From an uncultured Psychroserpens sp. (GTDB lineage: Bacteria > Bacteroidota > Bacteroidia > Flavobacteriales > Flavobacteriaceae): a stretch of 64,000 nt of DNA. Numbering within the stretch: the first letter of the stretch is position 1; every line of letters begins with the position of its first letter. The notes under the pieces were generated by a model. It was not told the origin of the DNA and ran no database searches. It saw only the letters and a program-made list of their open reading frames with translations. Positions 53,601 through 61,932 of this stretch are shown here, in pieces. A program made the position numbers and the translations under genes. Location: positions 1 to 64,000 of the forward strand of contig NZ_CANMRL010000002.1 of assembly GCF_947500255.1 (NCBI RefSeq). Direction: 5' to 3'.

Positions 53601-54124
53601 GTTGTTTTAAAGACAGAACCATTACTGTATCAGCTTCTGATATTGCTACATTTACCAGTATTGAAGTCACCGATGCCACGAACAATAACTCCATTTCTGT
53701 TTTTGTTTCTGGTGATGGCATTTATGAGTATGCACTAGACGATCCTAGCGGACCATACCAAGAGAGCAATGTCTTTGAAAATGTAAGCTTTGGATTTCAT
53801 ACGGTATATGTTCGTGATATTGAAAATGATTGCGGTATTGTAGATGAGATAGTTTCTGTAATTGGATTCCCAAAATTTTTCACGCCGAATGGTGATACGT
53901 ATAATCAACATTGGCAAGTAAAGGGAATTTCAGCAGATTTTCAACCAAACTCACAAATATTGATTTTTGATCGCTATGGGAAATTACTCAAAGAACTCGA
54001 TCCGCTTGGTCCTGGTTGGGATGGTACTTTTAATGGATTTAATATGCCATCTAGTGACTATTGGTTTGTAGTGACCTTAGAAGATGGTCGTGTATTTAAA
54101 AGTCATTTTGCACTGAAACGTTAA
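50687..54124 (+). CDS. T9SS type B surface protein with N-terminal propeller-like domain (paralogue 1)
   Basis: The product has 1145 residues. A signal peptide (1-20, ending TFA) is followed by a domain of about 420 residues with propeller-like repeats (ASFWYFGQNAGLQF, GNLLFYTDGQTVWNQNHEIM, LGYIKASPDGTKLAVAHFGF). An Ig-like segment comes next (about 450-525: ENVPGGTYTWMKDG, TPGFYEVFIEPNNGECPI). Several CDDDGTEDGFYNFNLSNAL-type modules follow, each about 90 residues with YARV near the end. The last 88 residues are a gliding-motility-associated C-terminal domain (FPKFFTPNGDTYNQ, ILIFDRYGKLLKEL, ending KSHFALKR) that directs T9SS export. First of three tandem paralogues. Confidence 0.9.
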   Translation: MKKKSVLTLITLLSVALTFAQQEASFWYFGQNAGLQFDAGTGSVTAIVDGELNTLEGCTSISDTNGNLLFYTDGQTVWNQNHEIMANGDYFGGTGLLGDPSSTSSGLIVPKPQDPTQYYIFTVDEPHHNNASVSPNQFTGNYDSGGTVPGADDGFNNGFNYSLVDMTLNGGLGDVVDTEKNIQLVTYDVTNPQEVAYKCSEKITAVKADDCSSFWVITHFIDKFYAFKVDINGVDTTPVISTVGPEVPVSGYRRNSLGYIKASPDGTKLAVAHFGFANIEAGNAAGGVYLLDFDNDTGVVSNSVELYGPENNRSPYGIEFSSENTKLYASIGNGIQGNEGSILLQWDLLVTDIPTSGTEIPSPANFTAGALQLGIDKKIYRAQFDFTDANSGDYIGIIENPEADAGNIIYNAQGVLLDVSGTNENVSRIGLPPFIQSLFNSQIDIIQNGISTTELKLCTGDSYTLIAENVPGGTYTWMKDGIVVPEDTFELFVDTPGFYEVFIEPNNGECPIEGEAVVGVFDIPTATQPQDIIVCDSSETSQFDLSVQDADILGSQDPNQYTVHYYTSQEDADSNDNEITGLFENTETPQIIYARVDNNDNQNCYATTSFTLNVFVTPVILTLDDITVCDTDFNGNNMDGFTNTNLQDLNAGILGPQDETLYTISYHPSQQDADDNTNAHSSIYTNTTPNVEEIFVRIENNANTDCYSTDSFILTVNNSPDALDATLIQCDEDGIPEGFTIFDLNQAFDDITGGAPDRTINFYVSLSDLENDEDELNADAFENYFNPQTIYALVTDTSTGCINIAELTLETSSTASNNAILEVCDDDGTEDGFYNFNLSNALDDILFGLPSDLDVTFYETYEESLIEDNPLGNSFINTTPYSQTIYARVENINACFGISEIQLTVFELPNIVTQEEVFYCLNTFPETITLTGGLIDDTPNNYYYDWSTGEDEFEIQVNELGIYTVRVTSTDGCFKDRTITVSASDIATFTSIEVTDATNNNSISVFVSGDGIYEYALDDPSGPYQESNVFENVSFGFHTVYVRDIENDCGIVDEIVSVIGFPKFFTPNGDTYNQHWQVKGISADFQPNSQILIFDRYGKLLKELDPLGPGWDGTFNGFNMPSSDYWFVVTLEDGRVFKSHFALKR
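52860..54124 (+). repeat. 1.26-kb duplicated 3' segment, copy 1
   Basis: This segment is nearly identical at nucleotide and protein level to 58136-59400, with no net length difference. It covers three modules and the T9SS sorting domain. Confidence 0.85.
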
Positions 54125-54131
54125 CATAAAC

Positions 54132-56954
54132 ATGAAATTTAAACTCCAATATCTAATCCTTCTCATCGGCTTTTTCGGTTATGGTCAAAGCGAAGGGTCG
54201 TATTGGTTTTTTAATGAAAATGCTGGCGTCAATTTTAATTTTTGTGATGATAATGTGGTGACAGATACCGATGGTATGGTTCAAAGTGATGAAGTGGGTT
54301 TTGAACGCTATCCTTCTGTAATTTCTGATAAATATGGAAATCTGTTATTCTATTCAGATAGTAGAACCATTTGGAACAGAAATCATCAACAATTTCCAAA
54401 TGCCAGCTTGCTTAATGGTACTGATTTAAAAGGGTTTAAAAACTCTGTCATTCTTCCAAAACCAAATAATCCTGGCCACTACTATATTTTTACGATAGAT
54501 CAAATAGGTCCAAACAACCTCTTTGACGATGGCATCAATAGTGGTTTGAACTATTCTGAAATAGATATGTCTTTAGATAATGGTCTAGGCGATGTCATAC
54601 CTAATCAAAAAGATATTGAACTTATTACCTATAATCCGCAATCCACCAACGAAACCATTATAAAAACAAGTTGGATGCTGACTGCTGTGAGAGGTTCAGA
54701 CTGCAACTCCTATTGGATAATCACGCATTTTCAATCTAATTTTTATGCTTTTAAAATGGATGAAAACGGTGTAGATCCAAACCCAGTGATTTCTACGGTC
54801 GCTCCTTTACAAGAAATTGGAATTTTTAATAGTACTGGTGATCCGTATTATTTTGGGTCTGGACAATTAAAATCGTCTCCTGATGGTACAAAATTAGCTA
54901 TAGCACACAGTGGGTTTGTTTCTGAAACTCAATTTATTGATCCAGGAAGTATCCATGTCTATGATTTTAATAATACCACAGGTCTCATAGACAATCGCAA
55001 AGATGTATTTGCTGGTCAAAATAGTAACGATTACCCTGTAGCAGTTGAATTTTCTCCTCTTGGTGATTGGCTTTATGGTATAACAGCTGAAGGTGACGCT
55101 ATAGATTTTGATGTGCCTAAACGGTTCTTGCGATGGAATTTAAACTCAGATAACATCTCAGATTCGATAGAAATAATAGAAGAAGAAGGTATTGCAACTG
55201 GTGATGCGTTACAGCTTGGTAATGACAATAAGATTTATAGAACTAATATCGTTTTTGATAGTAGTAATGATGACTATCTACGTTATATGAGTGTGATTAG
55301 CAATCCTGATGTCAATAATTTAGACAATATCAATTATATAGAGTTTAGTTTTTTAGTCGACATCAACGATGACCTACAAAATACGGTGAGAACAACTTTA
55401 CCTCAAATTAACAGACAATGGTTTAACCAACGCATTGATATTGTTAATAATGGCTTGAGCAGATGTGAACTTTTTCTATGTGGCGGACAAAGCAAAAATC
55501 TAATCGCCATTAATATTGAAGGCGCAACATATACATGGTTTCAAGATGGTCAAGTTCTCAATGGTGAAACAGGATTTATATTAGAGGTGACTACGCCAGG
55601 TTTTTACGAAGTATTTATCGAGCCTAATGATGGTCGCTGTCCTATCGAGGGTAACGCTACTGTTCTAATTTCTACAGAGGATATTCCAGTAGCAAATGAT
55701 GCTTCTATACTTCAATGTGATGACGATACCGACAATGTTACCATTTTCAACTTAAGTGAAATCGTAGAGGACGTTTCTAATGCAGCAGAAGGTGTTCAGG
55801 TTAAATTCTATGAAACCTTTAGTAATGCACAAAGTGAGATTGCTCCAATATCTGTTAATTATACAAATACATCTAATCCGCAAATTATTTATGCAGTCGT
55901 AAAAAATACTGATAATGGCTGTATTAATATTTCCGAAGTGACCTTAGAGGTAAGTAGTACAACTGCAAATAATGCGATCTTAGAAGATTGTGATATGGGA
56001 GAAAACGACGGATTAACAACATTTAATCTTTCCGATGCTAATGATGCCATAACAGCTGGTCTACCCGATGGATTAACTATTTCTTATTATCCAACCTATG
56101 AAGATGCTTTATTGGAAAGTTTCCCTCTAGCTACAAATTTTTCTAATACAATTCCGTATGCGCAAACCGTATATGCAAGAGTAGAAAACGATAATGCTTG
56201 CTATGGTATTAGTGAGATTCAATTGAGTGTTTATGAACTCCCAGATGTTGAACTAGAAGAAACACTATATTATTGTCTAAATACTGCTCAGGACACGATT
56301 ACACTTACTGGAGGTGTTATTGATGATTTGCCAAACAACTACTCTTACGAATGGTCTACTGGTGCTACAACTACAGAAATTGATGTTAATGAGCCAGGAA
56401 CTTATACGGTAAGCGTAAGTAATACTAACGGCTGTTTTGTTAATAGAACTATAACTGTACTCGCTTCTAATATAGCAACCATTACTGACATTCAAGTGAC
56501 AGATGCTACATTCAACAACTCTATATCTGTATTTGTAACTGGTGAAGGTATTTATGAATTTGCATTGGACAACCCTATGGGTCCGTATCAGGAAAGCTCT
56601 TTATTTGAAAATGTAAGTTTTGGTTTCCATACAGTGTATGTTAGAGACATTAAAAACGACTGTGGAATAGTTGAACAATTGGTTTCAGTGATTGGAGTTC
56701 CAAAATTCTTTACGCCAAATGGAGATACACATAATGTATTTTGGAATGTCAAAGGTATTTCAGCAGATTTTCAACCCAATACTCAAGTTTTGATTTTTGA
56801 TCGCTATGGTAAATTACTGATAGAGGTTGATCCGCTTGGTTCAGGTTGGGATGGTACATTTAATGGTTTTGATATGCCAACTAATGATTACTGGTATGTT
56901 ATTACGCTAGAAGACGGACGAATATTAAAAGGACATTTTACTTTAAAACGTTAA
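54132..56954 (+). CDS. T9SS type B surface protein (paralogue 2)
   Basis: The product has 940 residues. A signal peptide (about 1-18) is followed by the same propeller-like N-terminus as paralogue 1 (GSYWFFNENAGVNF, GNLLFYSDSRTIWNRNHQQF, LKSSPDGTKLAIAHSGF). An Ig-like segment (about 450-515) and two FDL-type modules follow. A type B sorting domain forms the last 88 residues (VPKFFTPNGDTHNV, LIFDRYGKLL, ending KGHFTLKR). It starts 7 bp after paralogue 1. It is more distant from paralogues 1 and 3 than these are from each other in the C-terminal half. Confidence 0.9.
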   Translation: MKFKLQYLILLIGFFGYGQSEGSYWFFNENAGVNFNFCDDNVVTDTDGMVQSDEVGFERYPSVISDKYGNLLFYSDSRTIWNRNHQQFPNASLLNGTDLKGFKNSVILPKPNNPGHYYIFTIDQIGPNNLFDDGINSGLNYSEIDMSLDNGLGDVIPNQKDIELITYNPQSTNETIIKTSWMLTAVRGSDCNSYWIITHFQSNFYAFKMDENGVDPNPVISTVAPLQEIGIFNSTGDPYYFGSGQLKSSPDGTKLAIAHSGFVSETQFIDPGSIHVYDFNNTTGLIDNRKDVFAGQNSNDYPVAVEFSPLGDWLYGITAEGDAIDFDVPKRFLRWNLNSDNISDSIEIIEEEGIATGDALQLGNDNKIYRTNIVFDSSNDDYLRYMSVISNPDVNNLDNINYIEFSFLVDINDDLQNTVRTTLPQINRQWFNQRIDIVNNGLSRCELFLCGGQSKNLIAINIEGATYTWFQDGQVLNGETGFILEVTTPGFYEVFIEPNDGRCPIEGNATVLISTEDIPVANDASILQCDDDTDNVTIFNLSEIVEDVSNAAEGVQVKFYETFSNAQSEIAPISVNYTNTSNPQIIYAVVKNTDNGCINISEVTLEVSSTTANNAILEDCDMGENDGLTTFNLSDANDAITAGLPDGLTISYYPTYEDALLESFPLATNFSNTIPYAQTVYARVENDNACYGISEIQLSVYELPDVELEETLYYCLNTAQDTITLTGGVIDDLPNNYSYEWSTGATTTEIDVNEPGTYTVSVSNTNGCFVNRTITVLASNIATITDIQVTDATFNNSISVFVTGEGIYEFALDNPMGPYQESSLFENVSFGFHTVYVRDIKNDCGIVEQLVSVIGVPKFFTPNGDTHNVFWNVKGISADFQPNTQVLIFDRYGKLLIEVDPLGSGWDGTFNGFDMPTNDYWYVITLEDGRILKGHFTLKR

Positions 56955-56961
56955 ATTTTAC

Positions 56962-59400
56962 ATGAATAGAACCCCAAAATTATCAGTATTAATCACTCTT
57001 TTATTATACTTTAACCTTATACAAGCGCAAACGCCTAACGACTGCTCGGATGCGATTCAAATTTGTGGTAATTCTAGTGTAGATTTAGATGTAAGTGGCA
57101 CAGGAAACATCGATACCTTTTCCAATGCCTGTGGTATGGTTGAGAATAATACCATATGGTTTAGACTCACTTTTGAACAAGGTGGAACTTTAGGTTTTGT
57201 GCTAACACCAAATAGTAGTGCGATTACAGAAGATTACGACTTTTCAGTATTTGGCCCAACAAATTCTTGTGCTAACTTAGGTCAAGCTATCAGATGTTCT
57301 ACAACTAACCCAGCTGCTGCAAATCAAGGCAATAACTTAACAGGAATGAGTGACCCAGAAACTGATGTTTCCGAAGGTCCTGGAGCAGATGGAAATAGTT
57401 TTGTTAGTTGGATTACGGTTCAAGCAGGAGAAACATACTACCTCTTAATTGATAGACCTATTGGTAATAGCCCATTTAGTTTAGAATGGACTGGAACAGC
57501 TCAGTTCCCAGAATCTCCAGAACCTCAAGTACCAAGTGATGATGCAGCACTTTCTTTTGATAGATGTGATAATCTAGCGCCTTTTGATGATGGTGTTGCC
57601 TCTTTTAATTTAGAAGAAAACACGCCTATTATTTTAGGTGGCCAAACCAATACTGTTGTGACTTATCATACGACTGAAGAAGATGCAATACTTGGCAACA
57701 ATCCTATTGCTAGTCCTTACATGAACACAAACAGCAATGAAATTATTTATTCAAGAATTGAAAACACCGTATCTGGCTGTTTTGTTACCACTCAATTTAA
57801 TCTTAATGTAAGAAGCATCAATGCGAATGCGCCCAGTGATTTGATTATTTGTGATAATGATAATGATGGCGATATTACCAACGGAATAGCTGAGTTTGAC
57901 TTAGAAGAGACCATATCTGAAGTTTTAAGCGGGCAAGATCCTGATAATTTTACAGTCACATTTCATAGCACAGAAAATGATGCAGAAAATGATACTAATC
58001 CAATTGCTACCATGTTTGAAAATACGACGCCTGATAATCAGCAAGTATTTATTCGTATTGAAGAAATTGCAAATGATTGTATTGGTGTTTTTCCTTTAAA
58101 CCTAACTGTTAATCCAATTCCTGAGGCCAATGACACCACACTTATTCAATGTGATGAAGATGGCATTCCAGAAGGTTTTACCATTTTTGACCTTAATCAA
58201 GCCTTTGATGATATCACTGGTGGTGCTCCAGACAGAACGATTAACTTCTATGTGTCGCTTTCAGATCTAGAAAATGATGAAGATGAACTCAATGCTGATG
58301 CCTTTGAAAATTACTTCAATCCGCAAACTATCTATGCGTTAGTGACCAACACTACTGTAGGTTGCACTAATATTGCTCAACTAACCTTAGAAACGAGTTC
58401 TACGGCTTCCAACAATGCCATTTTAGAAGTGTGTGATGATGATGGTACTGAAGATGGATTCTATAACTTCAACCTCTCTAATGCGCTTGATGATATTCTC
58501 TTTGGATTACCTACCGATTTAGATGTGACCTTCTATGAAACCTATGAAGAAGCATTAATCGAAGACAATCCTTTAGGTAATAACTTTACCAATACCATTC
58601 CTAATTCCCAAACCATTTACGCACGTGTTGAGAATATGAATGCTTGTTTTGGAATTAGTGACATACAGCTTACTGTTTTCGAACTCCCCAATATTGTCAT
58701 TCAGGAAGAAGTCTTTTACTGTCTTAATAATTTCCCTGAAACGATTACCCTAACTGGTGGCCTTATTGATGATATTCCTAATAATTATTATTACGATTGG
58801 TCTACTGGTGAAGATGAATTTGAAATTCAGGTGAATGAACCTGGCGTCTATACAGTAAGAGTAACCTCTACTGATGGCTGCTTTAAAGACAGAACCATTA
58901 CAGTATCATCTTCCGATATTGCTACATTTACCAGTATTGAAGTGACAGATGCAACATCCAATAATTCGATTTCTGTTTTTGTTTCTGGCGACGGCATTTA
59001 TGAATACGCGCTAGACGATCCTAGTGGGCCATACCAAGAAAGCAACGTCTTTGAAAATGTAAGCTTTGGATTTCATACGGTGTATGTGCGTGATATTGAA
59101 AATAATTGCGGCATTGTTGAAGAGTTGGTCTCTGTGATTGGATTCCCGAAATTTTTCACGCCTAATGGTGATACGTATAATCAATTTTGGCAGGTCAAGG
59201 GAATTTCAGCAGATTTTCAACCGAACTCACAAATATTGATCTTTGATCGCTTTGGAAAACTACTCAAAGAACTCGATCCGCTTGATGTTGGTTGGGATGG
59301 CACTTTTGATGGCTTTAATATGCCTGCAAGTGATTATTGGTTTGTAGTGACTTTAGAAGATGGTCGCACACTTAAAGGACATTTTGCATTAAAACGCTAA
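56962..59400 (+). CDS. T9SS type B surface protein (paralogue 3, different N-terminal domain)
   Basis: The product has 812 residues. A signal peptide (about 1-22, ending IQA) is followed by an N-terminal domain unlike that of its neighbours (NDCSDAIQICGNSSVDLDV, ENNTIWFRLTF, DYDFSVFGPTNSCANL, TYYLLIDRPIGNSPFSLEW), a PPC/CUB-like beta-sandwich common in flavobacterial secreted proteins. Four FDL-type modules follow, then a type B T9SS sorting domain ending KGHFALKR. It starts 7 bp after paralogue 2. The modules from about residue 392 on are almost those of paralogue 1. Confidence 0.9.
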   Translation: MNRTPKLSVLITLLLYFNLIQAQTPNDCSDAIQICGNSSVDLDVSGTGNIDTFSNACGMVENNTIWFRLTFEQGGTLGFVLTPNSSAITEDYDFSVFGPTNSCANLGQAIRCSTTNPAAANQGNNLTGMSDPETDVSEGPGADGNSFVSWITVQAGETYYLLIDRPIGNSPFSLEWTGTAQFPESPEPQVPSDDAALSFDRCDNLAPFDDGVASFNLEENTPIILGGQTNTVVTYHTTEEDAILGNNPIASPYMNTNSNEIIYSRIENTVSGCFVTTQFNLNVRSINANAPSDLIICDNDNDGDITNGIAEFDLEETISEVLSGQDPDNFTVTFHSTENDAENDTNPIATMFENTTPDNQQVFIRIEEIANDCIGVFPLNLTVNPIPEANDTTLIQCDEDGIPEGFTIFDLNQAFDDITGGAPDRTINFYVSLSDLENDEDELNADAFENYFNPQTIYALVTNTTVGCTNIAQLTLETSSTASNNAILEVCDDDGTEDGFYNFNLSNALDDILFGLPTDLDVTFYETYEEALIEDNPLGNNFTNTIPNSQTIYARVENMNACFGISDIQLTVFELPNIVIQEEVFYCLNNFPETITLTGGLIDDIPNNYYYDWSTGEDEFEIQVNEPGVYTVRVTSTDGCFKDRTITVSSSDIATFTSIEVTDATSNNSISVFVSGDGIYEYALDDPSGPYQESNVFENVSFGFHTVYVRDIENNCGIVEELVSVIGFPKFFTPNGDTYNQFWQVKGISADFQPNSQILIFDRFGKLLKELDPLDVGWDGTFDGFNMPASDYWFVVTLEDGRTLKGHFALKR
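58136..59400 (+). repeat. 1.26-kb duplicated 3' segment, copy 2
   Basis: It matches 52860-54124 with scattered, mainly synonymous differences. The intervening paralogue is clearly more divergent over the same region. Confidence 0.85.
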
Positions 59401-59438
59401 CTAAAATTTGTGTAAATTGAATATCTAAAAATGGTTGA

Positions 59439-61280
59439 ATGAGGTTCTTAAAACACATAATAGTTATTGTAGCCTTTGTTTTTACAATTCCCTCATTTGC
59501 GCAAGACATTGAACTTTTCCAGCAATTCAACGGCAGGTATGACTACACAGCTATTGGCAATACACTCAATCCGTTTGAGAATAATTTAGATGATAGCTTT
59601 TGTTTTCCTTTAGAATCTTCTAGTGCCACACTTAACTTGTCGTCCTCTGCTACTGTAGTCGCCGCTTATTTATATTGGGCAGGTTCTGGTACTGGAGACA
59701 CAAATGTCACACTTAACGGACTTTCAGTTGACGCTGTAGACACGTATACAGTTGATTACTCAGAGCCTTTAGCGGAGACGCTTACCTATTTTTCATGCTA
59801 TGCAGATATTACCGATTTTATAATTTCCGAGGGAAACACACTCTATGAACTATCTGATCTAGATTTAACAGATACATTAACCAATACACCTGGATTCTGT
59901 AATAATCGTACCAACTTTGCTGGCTGGAGCATCTATATCATTTTTGAAGATAGTACACTCCCATTAAATCAATTAAATCTATATCAAGGTTTGGAGATCA
60001 TTAATAGAAATAATCAAGAAAAAACCATTACGATTGATAACCTTAATGTGATTGATAATGAAGGTGCAAAAATTGGATTTCTAGCTTGGGAAGGTGATAA
60101 CAATCTAAACTTTGGAGAAAGCTTATCTATTAACGATAATATCTTATCAAATCCACCACTAAATTTAAGTGATAATGCGTTTAATGGAACCAATAGTTTT
60201 ACAAATTCGAGTGCATTTTATAACGCAGATTTAGATGTTTATGATATTCAAGATAACATCAACATTGGTGATACAAGCGCTGTCATAAAAATGACTACTG
60301 GTGATTTTGATGAGTTTGGTGTTTTTAGAGCAGACTTGATAATTATAAATAATATAGTTACTGTTTTAAATAGTCAATTACCAGATGCAACAATCGTACT
60401 TGATGATTATATTATCAATTGTGGTGATCGCAGTCTTGCTGTTGATTACACTGTTTTTAATACCAATAGTACAGATCATTTACCTGCAAATACGCCTTTA
60501 GCTTTGTATGCTGATGGTGTTCTTGTTGGACAAACACAAACACAAAATGACATCCCAATAGATGCTTCGGAAAGTGGTACGATTACAATAACATTACCAG
60601 ATACTATAGACGATATATTCTTGTTGACCTTAGTTATTGATGATGATGGCACTGGAAATGGAATTGTTATTGAAATCAATGAAAATAACAATATTGATGA
60701 TGAACTTATTGAACTTTTAGTCATTCCTCCTATTCAAATACTACCTAATGAAATTGCGTGTAATGAAGGCTTCAATAGTGCTGCTTTTAATTTAGTAGAA
60801 CTTTTTGAAAACTCTATAACGACTGAATTAGAAGTTGAATTTTATGAAACCATAGACGATTTAGAATCTAATATAAATGCCATTTCAAACCCTGAAGCCT
60901 ATTCAAATACTAGCAACCCAAAAACTATATATATCAAAGTATACAATCCACCTTGCTATGATGTATACCAGTTTGATCTTTCAGTAGAAAATTGTCCGCC
61001 TTATGTACCTGAAGGGTTTTCACCAAATGACGATGGTACAAATGATTGGTTTAACATTCAAGGGCTTTACGATATTTTTGAAGATCATAAACTAAAAATC
61101 TTTAACCGCTATGGCACGTTAATTTTTGAAGGCGACAATGGCAAAAAATGGTATGGCTTGATTAACAGAGGTTTAAACAATCATGGTAAACGTGTACCTG
61201 TTGGAACGTACTTCTATGTTCTTGATCTTAATGATGTTAACTATCGACCATTGGTAGGCTGGGTGTACGTAAATTACTAG
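59439..61280 (+). CDS. T9SS type B surface protein with DUF11/CARDB-like segment
   Basis: The product has 613 residues. A signal peptide (about 1-21, ending SFA) is followed by a large beta domain (about 22-310: SSATVVAAYLYWAGSGTGDTNV, FAGWSIYIIFED, IGFLAWEGDN). A CARDB-like segment (about 320-430) and one degenerate FDL module (ACNEGFNSAAFNLVELF) follow. The sorting domain begins VPEGFSPNDDGTNDWFNIQG and ends RPLVGWVYVNY; it is a different subtype from those of the three upstream paralogues. The start lies 38 bp after paralogue 3. It could share their transcript. Confidence 0.88.
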   Translation: MRFLKHIIVIVAFVFTIPSFAQDIELFQQFNGRYDYTAIGNTLNPFENNLDDSFCFPLESSSATLNLSSSATVVAAYLYWAGSGTGDTNVTLNGLSVDAVDTYTVDYSEPLAETLTYFSCYADITDFIISEGNTLYELSDLDLTDTLTNTPGFCNNRTNFAGWSIYIIFEDSTLPLNQLNLYQGLEIINRNNQEKTITIDNLNVIDNEGAKIGFLAWEGDNNLNFGESLSINDNILSNPPLNLSDNAFNGTNSFTNSSAFYNADLDVYDIQDNINIGDTSAVIKMTTGDFDEFGVFRADLIIINNIVTVLNSQLPDATIVLDDYIINCGDRSLAVDYTVFNTNSTDHLPANTPLALYADGVLVGQTQTQNDIPIDASESGTITITLPDTIDDIFLLTLVIDDDGTGNGIVIEINENNNIDDELIELLVIPPIQILPNEIACNEGFNSAAFNLVELFENSITTELEVEFYETIDDLESNINAISNPEAYSNTSNPKTIYIKVYNPPCYDVYQFDLSVENCPPYVPEGFSPNDDGTNDWFNIQGLYDIFEDHKLKIFNRYGTLIFEGDNGKKWYGLINRGLNNHGKRVPVGTYFYVLDLNDVNYRPLVGWVYVNY

Positions 61281-61421
61281 AAATGTTAAAATTTTATGTA
61301 ATTCATCTTATTTTTTTGTGCTTTAGCTTATTTAATCATAGTTTTCTATTGAAATCAACCTGATGTTCACAATCGTTCCCTACTATGTTTTCAAATTGTG
61401 TCTATCAACCAACCAACAAGT

Positions 61422-61760
61422 ATGAAACAATTTTCGTCAAGATTATCACGATACTTTAAAATTACACAATTACCTACTTACAAATTTTAAGCAGGAACCT
61501 ACCTTGGTACTACAACGACGTATTCTTCCCAGGAGAAACAGCTCCAAATCTTAACGTTAGTCAATCGGGAAAATCATACCGTTGTAGTCCAATTTCCTGT
61601 GATCATCTAATAACTATCAATTCAATTGACGAAACATAATGACAAAATGTTTTGTCGCTTTAATATTATGTTAGATACCTTAGAAATCGTTCAAATCAAT
61701 GAAAAGGAGAAAAAGACTTCTATGATGATTTAGTTATCGAAAACTGAAATAATTTAACAA
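61422..61760 (+). pseudogene. Decayed remnant of a surface-protein gene
   Basis: A 22-codon start-like frame (61422-61490) stops early. In another frame 61505-61573 encodes WYYNDVFFPGETAPNLNVSQ followed by SGK, closely resembling the segment WFLNNNSIPGETQSTLDVTQ followed by SGD in the next gene. The similarity continues only after a frame change (TVVVQFPV at about 61578-61601), then stops. Further down, about 61710-61750, a GEKDFYDDLVIEN-type scrap is read. No intact frame exists, so it is taken as a broken paralogue. Confidence 0.55.
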
Positions 61761-61885
61761 TTTGGACTTTAATAGACGTTATAAAGATCATAAATGTTAA
61801 AATTTTGCGCTATTCGTCGTCTTTTTTTGTATTTCATCCAAATTACATCTACTTTTCACTCCAACAGAATATCTATAATCAAACA

Positions 61886-61929
61886 AGTCCCAAACTAACT
61901 AGGTTGTGATATTATAACTTAACCGCTTA
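61886..61929 (+). promoter_or_regulatory. Conserved leader motif shared with the gene at 839
   Basis: AGTCCCAAACTAA (61886-61898) and TTAACCGCTTA (61919-61929) repeat the two blocks found before the gene at 839, here 20 bp apart instead of 3. The second block ends 3 bp before the ATG. Confidence 0.45.
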
Positions 61930-61932
61930 CAA

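Noticed and set aside
61668-61733. A 21-codon frame in the gap before the last gene
   Set aside because: It is too short, has no ribosome binding site, and lies in a stretch better explained as gene remnants.
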